Program-made: the position numbers and the translations under genes
Shown: in pieces, positions 1 to 8,747 of the stretch
Numbering within the stretch: position 1 is the stretch's first letter
Layout of the letters: every line of letters starts with the position of its first letter
DNA from: Donghicola sp041224595
GTDB taxonomy: Bacteria; Pseudomonadota; Alphaproteobacteria; Rhodobacterales; Rhodobacteraceae
Length of the DNA: 64,000 nt
Reading direction: 5' to 3'
Assembly (NCBI RefSeq): GCF_041224595.1
Contig: NZ_JBGFGN010000164.1
Coordinates: forward strand, 62,001-126,000
Notes under the pieces: generated by a model
What the model was told of the DNA's origin: nothing
What the model saw: the letters and a program-made list of their open reading frames with translations, nothing else
Database searches by the model: none

Positions 1-6
1 GCTGGA

Positions 7-834
7 TCAGCAATCGCCAGTAAGGCGAATGGTCTTCAGGACCGCCGCAACGATGGCTTCGGGGCGGTCTTCTTGAACCAGATGGCCCGCCCCCCAGATC
101 GGAACAAGCGGTGCCTCTGAAATTTTGGCCGCGAGTTCCTTGCCTTTGGCAAACGGGATCCACGCATCTTCGGTTCCCCATAGAACGGTGACTGGGCAGT
201 CCATGACGCCAAAAAGCCCTTCGATGTCGTCCGTATACCGCTGATCCATTTGCGCGATCTGGCGGTAGAACGCTGGCTGGCCAACCGGACCGATCCACGG
301 TTCTGCATAGATTCCCATCGCCTCTTGGGTCAGTGGCACGTTTGCCGAGGTCTGCAAATATGCCCGAAGCAATGCTTCGTGCATATAGCTTGGCATACCC
401 GCAAAGGCCTCTTGGTGCTGGCGCACATGCTGAACAAATGGCGAGCCCCAAGGCGCAAGAGCGACTGCATCAAATATCGTCAAAGACCTGTAGCGTAGAC
501 CATTCAGGTAGCACGCACGCAGGGCCGTCGCGCCGCCAAAATCATGAGCCAGCACATCTGGCTTGTTCAAATTCCATTCCGCAAATAATCCAGCGAGCAC
601 GGTGTTCTGGACACCCAAGGATACATCCTGCCCCTCTCGCTTTTCTGACTGTCCGTATCCGGGCATGTCATAGAAATAGACAGTCCGGTCCGCACAAAGA
701 TGCGGAATGATCCGACGCCAGACCTGCGCGGAGAACGGTGTGCCATGCAAAGCAACCAGAGCAGGTCCTTGCCCCAGGCATCCCCAACGGACCTGATTGC
801 CTTCGATCACCGAGGTGTGGGGTAGCTTTAGCAT
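7..834 (-). CDS. alpha/beta-hydrolase, haloalkane dehalogenase / epoxide hydrolase-like
   Basis: Cytoplasmic alpha/beta-hydrolase of about 275 residues. An HGTP oxyanion motif lies near the N-terminus. The nucleophile elbow reads AHDFGGA, so the nucleophile position is Asp rather than Ser. This is typical of haloalkane/haloacetate dehalogenases and epoxide hydrolases and unlike esterases. The acid (WGTEDAWIP) and His (GAGHLVQEDRP) follow at the expected places. I start at position 834 because GGGAGGA precedes that ATG at good spacing; an upstream in-frame ATG at 855 has no ribosome site. It is transcribed divergently from a small ArsR regulator, which suggests substrate-dependent control. The substrate cannot be inferred. 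Confidence 0.8.
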   Translation of the reverse strand: MLKLPHTSVIEGNQVRWGCLGQGPALVALHGTPFSAQVWRRIIPHLCADRTVYFYDMPGYGQSEKREGQDVSLGVQNTVLAGLFAEWNLNKPDVLAHDFGGATALRACYLNGLRYRSLTIFDAVALAPWGSPFVQHVRQHQEAFAGMPSYMHEALLRAYLQTSANVPLTQEAMGIYAEPWIGPVGQPAFYRQIAQMDQRYTDDIEGLFGVMDCPVTVLWGTEDAWIPFAKGKELAAKISEAPLVPIWGAGHLVQEDRPEAIVAAVLKTIRLTGDC

Positions 835-871
835 CAACCATCCTCCCATTGTCATTTAGCTAATTAACGAT

Positions 872-1213
872 ATGAATAGACGCATGGACCGATCAATTCA
901 AATAAAAGCGATGGCCAGCGCGCAGCGGCTACAGATCCTGCGCCTTTTGGCGGCACCGGAAACCCACTTTGCAGGTCAGTGGTCTGCGGACCCTAAGCAA
1001 TTCGGCGTGTGTATGAGTCTGATTGCCGAGGCACTACAGATCGCTCAGCCGACCGCGAGTCGGCATCTGGATATCTTGCGACAAGCCGGATTCATCACGG
1101 TGCAAAAGCACATGAAGTGGTCTTACTGCAAACGGAACGACCCAGCGCTCAGGGAATACCTCAGCTGGGTCGCTACCGATTTGCAGCTTGGAGATCAGGC
1201 GAGATCTGCGTAG
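872..1213 (+). CDS. ArsR-family winged-helix transcriptional regulator
   Basis: Small DNA-binding repressor of 113 residues. The winged-helix core runs from about residue 10 to 95, with the recognition helix in QPTASRHLDILRQAGFI, the usual ArsR pattern. Two Cys residues (in FGVCMS and SYCKRN) are not arranged as a classical CxC metal site, so metal sensing is not supported. It is divergent from the dehalogenase-like hydrolase, with only a few tens of bases between them and a TTAGCTAA palindrome at 856-863, so it probably controls that gene. Its 3' end overlaps the convergent gpgS by 19 bp. A second ATG at 884 is an alternative start. Confidence 0.8.
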   Translation: MNRRMDRSIQIKAMASAQRLQILRLLAAPETHFAGQWSADPKQFGVCMSLIAEALQIAQPTASRHLDILRQAGFITVQKHMKWSYCKRNDPALREYLSWVATDLQLGDQARSA

Positions 1214-2415
1214 TCCTGTTTGACCGCTGTCAGCATGTCGGCCATCAGCATCGAATCCGCTGCGTGCACACGTGACCACGTGGGAATGAACGGGGTCTCG
1301 AACGGGTTATCAAGGAAGGCATGACCCGCGTTCATGATGTTCTCAGCAAACAGTTCGATGCTGCGCTCTTCTTTATGGCGGTCAATCGACAGGCCATTCA
1401 TCTCGGCATCGTTGTAATAGCTTTCGAGCAGGTCCAGAGCCGTACGGTAGTATACCGCCTTGAGCGTTCGAAACACGTTTCCGGTAAAGACTGTGCCGTC
1501 CGCTGCCAGCTTGCGGAAGATCGCCTTGCAGATGTCGGTGGACATGCGGTTCAAACCTGTTTCCGCGTCCTCGGGTGACAGCTCCTGATGTTTGTGGTCG
1601 TAGGCATCACTGATCTCGACCTGACACACCGACTTGGGTGCCAAGTTGCGCCAAGCTTCGGACAGAACACCGATTTCCAGCCCCCAATCACTGGGGATGC
1701 GCAGGTCGGGCAACATCGCTGTACGCATCGCGAATTCGCCCGAGAGCGGATAGCGGAAGCTGCGCAGGAAATCGATGTAGTCCTTGTCCCCTACCACCTT
1801 CTTCAAGGCAATGAGCAATGGGCTGACCAGCAGACGGGTGACGCGGCCGTTGATCTTTCCATCGCCGATCCGCGGATAGTACCCTTTGGACAATTGATAG
1901 GGGAACCGCGGGTTCACAACCGGATAAACGAGACGCGTGAGCATATCCTTGTTGTAGGTCACGATATCACAGTCGTGAATCGCCATCACCGAGCTATCGC
2001 GGCAGGCCATCATATAGCCCAGACAACCCCAGACGTTCTTTCCCTTACCCGGCTCGGAAGGATACAGCCCGTGCGCCTTGAGCCGCTCCCCGATCGCCAG
2101 ATTACGCGGGCTATCGTTCCAGATCACCACATGGTTCTGTGGAAGACGCGAGAAGAACTTGACGGCATGTGCATATTGCTCTGCATTCGCGCGGTCGAGC
2201 CCGATGATAATCCGATGCAAATATGGGACCCGCGAGAGCTCGTCGACGATGCTCTCAATCGCGGGCAGCTCCAACTCGGAATAGAGACAAGGCAGGATCA
2301 GGGTGATCTTGCGGTCCTTTGAAAAAGTGGTCAGCTCATGGCTCATTTCTTCTGCGGTTTTGGCCCGCAGGTTATGAAGCGTAGCGATGTGTCCATTCTG
2401 GTGAAAATCAGCCAA
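1195..2415 (-). CDS. gpgS: glucosyl-3-phosphoglycerate synthase-like glycosyltransferase (GT81)
   Basis: Predicted retaining GT-A glycosyltransferase of 406 residues that transfers glucose from an NDP-sugar to 3-phosphoglycerate, the first step of glucosylglycerate synthesis. The nucleotide-sugar fold is visible around ITLILPCLYSE, and the metal-binding DxD appears as HDCDIV. The late region includes a conserved SGEFAMR segment. The length fits the longer bacterial/archaeal GpgS type. It is the second gene of a two-gene operon, 18 bp behind the matching phosphatase, and that pairing is the main functional support. Translation seems to begin at TTG 2415, about 8 bases after AAGGA; an internal ATG at residue 24 is possible. 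Mannosyl-phosphoglycerate synthesis is the alternative. Confidence 0.75.
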   Translation of the reverse strand: MADFHQNGHIATLHNLRAKTAEEMSHELTTFSKDRKITLILPCLYSELELPAIESIVDELSRVPYLHRIIIGLDRANAEQYAHAVKFFSRLPQNHVVIWNDSPRNLAIGERLKAHGLYPSEPGKGKNVWGCLGYMMACRDSSVMAIHDCDIVTYNKDMLTRLVYPVVNPRFPYQLSKGYYPRIGDGKINGRVTRLLVSPLLIALKKVVGDKDYIDFLRSFRYPLSGEFAMRTAMLPDLRIPSDWGLEIGVLSEAWRNLAPKSVCQVEISDAYDHKHQELSPEDAETGLNRMSTDICKAIFRKLAADGTVFTGNVFRTLKAVYYRTALDLLESYYNDAEMNGLSIDRHKEERSIELFAENIMNAGHAFLDNPFETPFIPTWSRVHAADSMLMADMLTAVKQDYADLA

Positions 2416-2433
2416 AGCTTTGATCCTTATTCA

Positions 2434-3210
2434 TTATTCATAACGGCGCAGGAGCGTTTGAACCGCGTGTGCCCAACCTGTCGGGCCAGGCGAAAGTTCC
2501 CTGATCACGCGCCCCTCCAGCTCTCCGTTTACAGGGGGCAGAGGCGTGCGGTGTGGGTTGGGGATGATCACGCCATGGGTGGCTTGTTCGATCATTTCAA
2601 TGTCATTGGGCGCGTCCCCCAAAGCGATGCTCGGCGGTGTGCCGTACATATCCAGCACCTCGGCCATGGCATCAGATTTCAGGCGCCCCCACCCTAGCGT
2701 CAAAAAGCGACCGCCATCCCGACATGTCACCCCAAGATCAGCCAGGGCTGCAATAAAAGCGTCGCGGTTTGCGTCCGACCCGGACCATATTCCCGGTTCG
2801 GAAAATGCGCGAGTCGCAGCCTTGGCGGCACTACCGACAGGAAGCCCTGTTGCATCGGCAACGCCGTTTGCATCCATATCACCGAACCCGCGATAGTATT
2901 GCCGCAGCTCTGAGGGCACCTCATTTAGGGCCGCGCGCAGCTTGGCATAGGGTCCGGGATCAGGAAGCTCCCCTGCACCTGCGGGCATCACACCAGCCCC
3001 GTTTTCACAAATGGCAGGCCAGCGGTCGAGTCCCATCGCACTGCGCAACTCTGCGATTTCGGGCGCGGTTTTCGAACTTGTGAGGATGACCGGAATACCC
3101 TGCTCGGTCAGCTTTGTTAAAACCGGCTCTGCTGGCGACCAGTCATAGGTGTCATGATCCAAAAGGGTGCCGTCTAAATCGGTAAAAACTATGAGTGGCG
3201 GGGTCTTCAT
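2434..3210 (-). CDS. gpgP: glucosyl/mannosyl-3-phosphoglycerate phosphatase (HAD-IIB)
   Basis: HAD phosphatase of 258 residues of the mannosyl-3-phosphoglycerate phosphatase type. Motif I is FTDLDGTLLD near the N-terminus, motif II is ILTSSKT, and the late acidic motif is ALGDAPNDIEM. It should dephosphorylate glucosyl-3-phosphoglycerate to the compatible solute glucosylglycerate. The gene is first in the operon, with AGGAGG just before its ATG, and gpgS follows at once. It is divergent from rpe across about 220 bp. Substrate sugar (glucose versus mannose) is inferred from its partner, not seen. Confidence 0.8.
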   Translation of the reverse strand: MKTPPLIVFTDLDGTLLDHDTYDWSPAEPVLTKLTEQGIPVILTSSKTAPEIAELRSAMGLDRWPAICENGAGVMPAGAGELPDPGPYAKLRAALNEVPSELRQYYRGFGDMDANGVADATGLPVGSAAKAATRAFSEPGIWSGSDANRDAFIAALADLGVTCRDGGRFLTLGWGRLKSDAMAEVLDMYGTPPSIALGDAPNDIEMIEQATHGVIIPNPHRTPLPPVNGELEGRVIRELSPGPTGWAHAVQTLLRRYE

Positions 3211-3431
3211 TCTGTCCTCCTGCGAGGACTATCCCGCGCAGAGCGTGACACCACAATGAAGCAACGCGCAATTATTACCCATGATTCTCTCAATTGCTTA
3301 TTTTTTGAGCGAACCATTTAGCCCAACCTTCGTATCACAGCGCGCATTTTGCCGCTGCCAAAAACGGGTAAATACGCTAGACCCATCATCAAGATTCCGC
3401 GCGGCTTTTCGCGCCACCAAGGAGACGCCAG

Positions 3432-4118
3432 ATGAGCTTTGACCGGTCTATCAAAATTGCCCCTTCGATCCTGTCGGCAGATTTCGCCAACTTCGGTCAG
3501 GAAATTCAGGCCATCGAAGCCCAAGGCGCTGACTGGGTCCATGTGGATGTCATGGATGGCCACTTCGTACCAAACCTGACTTTTGGCCCGCCCGCCGTCA
3601 AAGCGTTCCGTCCTCATGTGAAAACCGTCATGGACGTACATCTGATGATTAGTCCCGTGGACGCGTATATTGACGCTTACGCGGATGCTGGCGCCGACTA
3701 TCTGACTGCTCATATCGAGGCAGGCCCTCACATCCACCGGACGCTGCAAGCGATCCGCGGCGCTGGCATGAAGGCAGGCGTCGCGCTGAACCCTGGCACC
3801 CCTGCGGATGCGATTGAACACCTCTTGGACCTGACGGATCTGGTATGCGTGATGACCGTGAACCCCGGTTTCGGCGGTCAGAAGTTCATCGACATGACCA
3901 CCAAGATCCGCAAACTGCGCGAAATGATTGGCGACCGCCCTGTCCACATTGAAATCGACGGCGGGGTTGATCCGACCACTGCGCCGCTGGTCTCTGCTGC
4001 GGGGGCAGATGTCTTGGTGGCGGGCTCTGCGGTGTTCCGCGGCGGTTCTGTCGATGCGCCAGACGTCTATGGCAAGAACATTTCCACCATCCGCACTGCG
4101 GCCGAAAGCGCACTCTGA
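3432..4118 (+). CDS. rpe: ribulose-phosphate 3-epimerase
   Basis: Interconverts D-ribulose 5-phosphate and D-xylulose 5-phosphate in the pentose phosphate pathway. The 228-residue TIM barrel has all the family marks: APSILSADFA at the first strand, HVDVMDGHFVPN, DVHLMI, VMTVNPGFGGQ, and the metal/acid-base Asp in EIDGGV. The length is normal. The stop codon is followed immediately by the ATG of the phosphoglycolate phosphatase gene, a typical rpe-gph pair. Confidence 0.96.
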   Translation: MSFDRSIKIAPSILSADFANFGQEIQAIEAQGADWVHVDVMDGHFVPNLTFGPPAVKAFRPHVKTVMDVHLMISPVDAYIDAYADAGADYLTAHIEAGPHIHRTLQAIRGAGMKAGVALNPGTPADAIEHLLDLTDLVCVMTVNPGFGGQKFIDMTTKIRKLREMIGDRPVHIEIDGGVDPTTAPLVSAAGADVLVAGSAVFRGGSVDAPDVYGKNISTIRTAAESAL

Positions 4119-4772
4119 ATGGCGCGGATCATTTTTGATTTGGACGGGACGCTGATCGACAGCGCCCCGGACATCCAAGCCGTCGCAAATGGCGTGCTTG
4201 GGGCCGAAGGCTACAGCCCGATCACCCTAGAGCAAACCCGCAGCTTTATCGGAAATGGCGCACCCACCTTTGTCGCCAGAATGCGGGCCGCGCGGGATAT
4301 TCCAGACAGCGAACAAGGTCGCCTGTTGACCGCCTTTAAGATTGGCTACGTCAGTGCGGTGGACCTGACCGTAATCTACGATGGCGTTGTTGACGCTCTT
4401 TGTTCGCTGCGAGATCAAGGGCACAAGCTTGGGATTTGCACAAACAAGCCATTCGCTGCAACCGAGGCGATCCTGAAGCACTTGGATCTGGCATCATTCT
4501 TCGACGCAGTGGTCGGTGGCGACACTCTGCCCCATCACAAGCCCGACCCTGCCATGCTCTTTGCCGCCGCAGATGCAATGGGCGAAGGCGCAATTCTCTA
4601 TGTGGGAGACAGCGAAGTCGATGCAGAGACCGCCCGCCGCGCGGACCTGCCCTTTTTGCTGTACACAGCCGGCTACCACAAGACCGATCCGGCCAGCATC
4701 CCGAAGACGGCCAGCTTTGACAGCTATTCAAGCTTTGTAGAGTTGGTGGCCCGCACTCTGCCGAAGAGTTAA
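4119..4772 (+). CDS. gph: phosphoglycolate phosphatase, HAD family
   Basis: HAD-IA phosphatase of 217 residues with motif I FDLDGTLID, motif II ICTNKP and the terminal acidic motif YVGDSEVDAETA; the cap domain sits between motif I and II. The likely role is salvage of 2-phosphoglycolate. The assignment rests on the fold and on its place directly behind rpe with no intergenic gap, so both are probably co-translated. Its 3' end overlaps the convergent PAS gene by 4 bp. A generic HAD sugar phosphatase cannot be excluded. Confidence 0.88.
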   Translation: MARIIFDLDGTLIDSAPDIQAVANGVLGAEGYSPITLEQTRSFIGNGAPTFVARMRAARDIPDSEQGRLLTAFKIGYVSAVDLTVIYDGVVDALCSLRDQGHKLGICTNKPFAATEAILKHLDLASFFDAVVGGDTLPHHKPDPAMLFAAADAMGEGAILYVGDSEVDAETARRADLPFLLYTAGYHKTDPASIPKTASFDSYSSFVELVARTLPKS

Positions 4773-5422
4773 TTCTTCGTATTCTGGGTGCCTTCGACAG
4801 CCTCGACCGCGCCCTGCAGACGGGCAATCGCTTCGTTACACTTCAGGCTGCACTCGTGCAGGTGCTGCGAGAGCATCTCGATTTTGGATGCATCTGGTTG
4901 ACGGGACAGAATGCGCGCCGCCCCTGCGGTCATGCTCACGATGTTGTTCAGATTATGAAGCGCAGCCTTGTTTGCCTCGAACAATGCCTCAAGAGAGGCG
5001 ATTGCGTCGGGCGAAGCATCAAGAGTGTAAGGGCGCGATGTCACATCGGACGAGATGACCAACAGCGATGGCTCCCCACCTGACTGCAACTCAAGCGGCA
5101 CAACTTCAATGACCCAAGACCGCGTCACGCCGTCTCCGGTCTGGAACGTGCCGGTAAAGCTGTTCGCTATACCGCCAAGCCCCTGCTCGACCGCCTTGAT
5201 GGCACGCTGTTGGGATTCGCCATCCCACAGGTCCGTCCAAACATTCCCGCAAAAGTCATCTTTTTGAACCTGCAAAAGGTCGAGCCCGCGCGGGTTCACC
5301 GCTCGAATAACGCCCTTCGGATCAAGGACTTTGACGCAAAGATCAGCGCGACGCGCTACGGTCCCGATCACTGTCTCCAGCGCGGATGCGTCAATATGTA
5401 AATCACCTAGAAGGATACTCAT
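4769..5422 (-). CDS. PAS-domain protein with histidine-kinase-like H-box and no ATPase domain
   Basis: Soluble protein of 217 residues. A PAS domain fills roughly residues 12-125 (VKVLDPKGVIRAVNPRG start, ISSDVTSR end). The C-terminal helices carry ALHNLNNIVSMTAG at about residue 155. This resembles the phospho-accepting H-box of sensor kinases, with His followed by Asn-Leu-Asn-Asn, but no N/G1/G2 ATP-binding boxes follow. It could be a dimerising phosphotransfer partner or a degenerate kinase. It lies 60 bp downstream of bphP on the same strand and is probably co-transcribed, so a link to light signalling is inferred. Confidence 0.7.
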   Translation of the reverse strand: MSILLGDLHIDASALETVIGTVARRADLCVKVLDPKGVIRAVNPRGLDLLQVQKDDFCGNVWTDLWDGESQQRAIKAVEQGLGGIANSFTGTFQTGDGVTRSWVIEVVPLELQSGGEPSLLVISSDVTSRPYTLDASPDAIASLEALFEANKAALHNLNNIVSMTAGAARILSRQPDASKIEMLSQHLHECSLKCNEAIARLQGAVEAVEGTQNTKN

Positions 5423-5482
5423 CGTCTCTGGAACCCACCTTTCACATGACCGACCCTACAGACTTTAGCACATAAAGCAAAA

Positions 5483-8053
5483 TCACTTTTTGCTGTGCGA
5501 CATAGCCGTGGATATAGCCACTTCAAGCGTTTCGTTCGAAAACGGCTTACGGACAAAGGGGCATGGCGGGTACAAACCGGTTAGATCATCCCTGTCACCG
5601 TAGCCAGTTGCCACAATGAAAGGCACACCGAGTTCGGCCAGTTTTTCGGCCACCGGTAGGGATTGTTCAGACCCGAGATTCACATCCAGAACGGCCAGCT
5701 CGATGGTGTTTGCCTCGATCTCGCGCAGAGCATCCGCGACGTTTGACGCGATCCTGACGTCTTGGGCACCCATCTCGGTCAGGATGTCTGCGGCATCCAT
5801 CGCGATAATCATAGTATCCTCAAGAACCAGCGAGACACCCTGCAACGATACGGGGCCGCTCGCAGCATCGGCGTTCTCGTCCCTCTTGGTTTCTTTAGCC
5901 ACAAACTGCACGTAGCTTGCCGGAATGACGAACCGCGCCTCGACGCCGGTCATCTTGTATTGAATGTCGGCCTCACCTTGCAGTTCAAACGGGACGAAAC
6001 GCTCGATGATCGAAGATCCGAAACCACGGCGCTTGGGCGGCGTGACGGGCGGCCCCCCGCGCTCGCGCCAATCGATGGTCAACGCACCGGCGGTGTCCTG
6101 CCCCAACGCGATGATCAAACGACCGCTTTCGCTTCCAAGAGACCCGTATTTGACCGAGTTGGTGACCAACTCGTGCACCACCAAAGCCAGATTGGTGAAC
6201 GCTTTGGGCGCGATCTGAACATCTGTGCCCAGAATTTCAATCCGCTCGCTGTTCTTGCCGACATAAGCTGCCAGTTCCAGATCAATCAGGTCCAAAAGCG
6301 ATGCATAATCCCACTCGTCATCTGTGAGCTGATCATGGGCCCGTGCAAGCGACTGGATTCGGCCATCAAGACGCGTGGTGAACTCACCGATAGTGTCGCG
6401 CTCTTGCACGCTCTGCTTTACCAGTCCGCGCATCAAGTTCAGGATATTGCGAACACGGTGATTCAACTCAGAGATCAGAAGCTCTTGCCGCTCTTGCGCC
6501 TTTTTGCGTTCATCAGCCGTCGCGTCGGTGATTTTCAGGAAAATCTCCAGCAGAAGGACGCGAAGCAATTCCGCCGAATGACGCGTGTGTTGGTTCCAAG
6601 GCGCACAGTGGCCTGCGACGATCTCGCGCCAGGCTTCAAAACTCTTGCGCGGTGTCAGGCGCAATCCGTTCGGGCCTGGCACGGCCGGCTTGGTGGGATT
6701 TCCAGCCCATGTCACAGCAGTTGCGATCTCGCGGCGGAACAGCACCAGATAGTCACGCGGCCGGCGCGAAATCGGAATGGCCAGCAGCCCCGCAAACCGG
6801 TCGACACAATCCGCTGCAGGAGGGTACTGACCTCCGATGCAATCTGTCGCAAAGACACCTGACGCAGCTGTGGTGTTCAAGAACCGTGCGAGTCCCTTGA
6901 ATTCTTCTTCGGTCGGGGTCCCGCCAGTGGCGTGGAAATCCCCATCAGCGTAAAGCACCATCCCGTCATGGGGGATGACATCCCGCAGATCCCCCGAAAC
7001 CTTGAGCAAACTCTCCGACAGGTCATCGCCATCTGCCATCAACGCCATCAGGCGGGTCTGCAGGTTGGCCATTTCTCCTTGGGCGCGGCTGCGCTGCTGC
7101 TCTTCAAGGTGGGTGAGTTCATAAGAGAACAGATGGGCAAAAAGCTCGATCGCTGTGCGGCGTTCAAACTCTACGTGGCGCGGCGTGCGATGGTGACACG
7201 CGAACAGGCCCCAAAGCTCTCCGTTGCGCATGATGGACACGGACATAGAAGCTTCGACACCCATGTTCCGCAGATATTCGATGTGGATCGGGGAAACTGC
7301 ACGGGTGACCGACAAAGACAGGTCCAGCGGTTTGCCTTCGGGCGAGACCTGGGGATGGATTGCGGCCCCTTCGTCGTTCACATCAGCAATCAGCCGCAGC
7401 AGACTGCGCTTGTACAATGCACGCGCCTGCACTGGAATGTCAGAGGCAGGAAACCGCAGCCCCATATAGCTAGGCAAATCACCACGGCGATCCTCGGCCA
7501 CCACCGATCCGGAATCGTCTGCCTGAAACTGATAGACCATGACGCTGTCGAAACCGGACAGGAGCCGCACGGCCCGTGCCGCTTCGGTTGTCACCTGCGT
7601 TAGCGAGCCCGCCGCGCGAATACGTTGGATCAGTGGATAGACGTCGGACAGTGAATCATCATCGCGCGTCGAGTCTGCCTTTGGCTCGAACTCGATGATC
7701 AGATGACGGCCACTCCGATGGATCGACACATCATACCTGACCATAGGATCCATAAGGCGGATACCGAACAACCGGTTCACACTTTCGCGGCCATCTAGAA
7801 CTTTGGCGCGGATGCGCGACATGGCGGCTGCGGGCAGCACCGTGTCCAGCGGCGTACCAACAAGCTCTGCAGGCGTCGATCCGACAAAGGATCCGATATT
7901 TTCAGAGACGTGCTGAATCATCCAATCGGACGATACTGCGACGAGCGCGCCGTAGGATTGTACGCGCCCCAGAATGTGAATCGGTTCACGGTCGCAAGTC
8001 GTCAGATCAACTTCGCCCTCGTAGGGCGAACCGGAAGAAATGGCATCTGTCAC
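5483..8053 (-). CDS. bphP: bacteriophytochrome HWE histidine kinase with C-terminal receiver domain
   Basis: Red/far-red photoreceptor kinase of 856 residues. The order is PAS (about 15-115) with the biliverdin-binding Cys20 in DLTTCDREPIH, GAF (about 140-320) with the phytochrome signature FPASDIPVQARALY and chromophore-pocket CHHRTPR, PHY (about 330-510), an HWE/HisKA_2 kinase with phospho-acceptor His528 in SELNHRVRNIL and ATPase boxes HELVTNSVKYGSLG and RRGFGSSII, and a receiver domain with phospho-acceptor Asp790 in AVLDVNLG. The start is GTG, overlapping the bphO stop as GTGA, so the chromophore enzyme and photoreceptor are translationally coupled. Confidence 0.95.
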   Translation of the reverse strand: MTDAISSGSPYEGEVDLTTCDREPIHILGRVQSYGALVAVSSDWMIQHVSENIGSFVGSTPAELVGTPLDTVLPAAAMSRIRAKVLDGRESVNRLFGIRLMDPMVRYDVSIHRSGRHLIIEFEPKADSTRDDDSLSDVYPLIQRIRAAGSLTQVTTEAARAVRLLSGFDSVMVYQFQADDSGSVVAEDRRGDLPSYMGLRFPASDIPVQARALYKRSLLRLIADVNDEGAAIHPQVSPEGKPLDLSLSVTRAVSPIHIEYLRNMGVEASMSVSIMRNGELWGLFACHHRTPRHVEFERRTAIELFAHLFSYELTHLEEQQRSRAQGEMANLQTRLMALMADGDDLSESLLKVSGDLRDVIPHDGMVLYADGDFHATGGTPTEEEFKGLARFLNTTAASGVFATDCIGGQYPPAADCVDRFAGLLAIPISRRPRDYLVLFRREIATAVTWAGNPTKPAVPGPNGLRLTPRKSFEAWREIVAGHCAPWNQHTRHSAELLRVLLLEIFLKITDATADERKKAQERQELLISELNHRVRNILNLMRGLVKQSVQERDTIGEFTTRLDGRIQSLARAHDQLTDDEWDYASLLDLIDLELAAYVGKNSERIEILGTDVQIAPKAFTNLALVVHELVTNSVKYGSLGSESGRLIIALGQDTAGALTIDWRERGGPPVTPPKRRGFGSSIIERFVPFELQGEADIQYKMTGVEARFVIPASYVQFVAKETKRDENADAASGPVSLQGVSLVLEDTMIIAMDAADILTEMGAQDVRIASNVADALREIEANTIELAVLDVNLGSEQSLPVAEKLAELGVPFIVATGYGDRDDLTGLYPPCPFVRKPFSNETLEVAISTAMSHSKK

Positions 8054-8649
8054 AAGGATTTCTCTGTCAGATCGCGTGTCAGGGTTTCAGCCTCTTGGAA
8101 TAGCTCGAAACCCGCAATTACGCTAGTGCAGATATCCTCTGCTTCGGCGCCGATAGCCGGCATTGCCCCCAACCTGAGGCACAATTCCCGCCATATTGCC
8201 TTGTATTCTTGCGGCGCGAAATAAAGTGGCACGTGGTCCAATTCGCTTTCCATCAACTTTCGCCGCAGAACTTCGGTCCCCAATCGCGACCCGATCACCA
8301 AGTAGGAGAGTGCCACAGGATGCAGCTCACGCTTGTGCCGCACCACAGGAACAGAGAGCCCATAATGTCGGCAGTCTTGCTCCAATCGGTCCAACATCTC
8401 AGAGATCAGACCCAGTGTTTCGCGGTCAGGCGAGGTACGCACTGCTGTTGATAATGCCGTGAGACCAGCCATTTGCGCCGCAAGAAAGGGCTTCAGGTGT
8501 TCTGCTGGATTTTTCTGAAACGGAAGGAAGCTCTGATCCAGAGCTTCGTGGGCGCTGCGGCTCTCGTCGCGCAGGCGCTGAAGAAGATCCTGTTTGGGCA
8601 CCAATTGCCCGCAGACGGGACCGTGATCGTGTTTCATCGTCTGCTTCAC
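8050..8649 (-). CDS. bphO: biliverdin-producing heme oxygenase
   Basis: Opens heme to biliverdin IX-alpha, the chromophore of the adjacent bacteriophytochrome. The proximal heme ligand region SAHEALDQSFL comes early and the distal-helix glycine motif VIGSRLGTEVL is near residue 125, both typical of BphO proteins. Position directly upstream of bphP with a 4-bp stop/start overlap supports the role. The start is uncertain: I use GTG 8649 behind a G-rich stretch; ATG 8637 and an upstream TTG at 8685 also fit. A GGAAC-N16-CGTC promoter-like sequence lies just upstream. Confidence 0.88.
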   Translation of the reverse strand: MKQTMKHDHGPVCGQLVPKQDLLQRLRDESRSAHEALDQSFLPFQKNPAEHLKPFLAAQMAGLTALSTAVRTSPDRETLGLISEMLDRLEQDCRHYGLSVPVVRHKRELHPVALSYLVIGSRLGTEVLRRKLMESELDHVPLYFAPQEYKAIWRELCLRLGAMPAIGAEAEDICTSVIAGFELFQEAETLTRDLTEKSL

Positions 8650-8695
8650 AAATATCCCCCCAATCGGACGCCCGAAATACAGCAATTAGTACAGA

Positions 8696-8720
8696 GACGC
8701 GCTACTCGTTAAAAGGTTCC
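8696..8720 (-). promoter_or_regulatory. candidate general-stress (EcfG-like) promoter of bphO
   Basis: On the minus strand GGAAC (8720-8716) is followed by a 16-base spacer and CGTC (8699-8696), close to the alphaproteobacterial EcfG consensus GGAAC-N16/17-cGTT. It sits about 50-70 bp before the bphO start, a suitable distance. The -10 element has one mismatch, so this is only a candidate. Confidence 0.35.
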
Positions 8721-8747
8721 GAAATTACTTTTGGCGCAAATTTGGAA

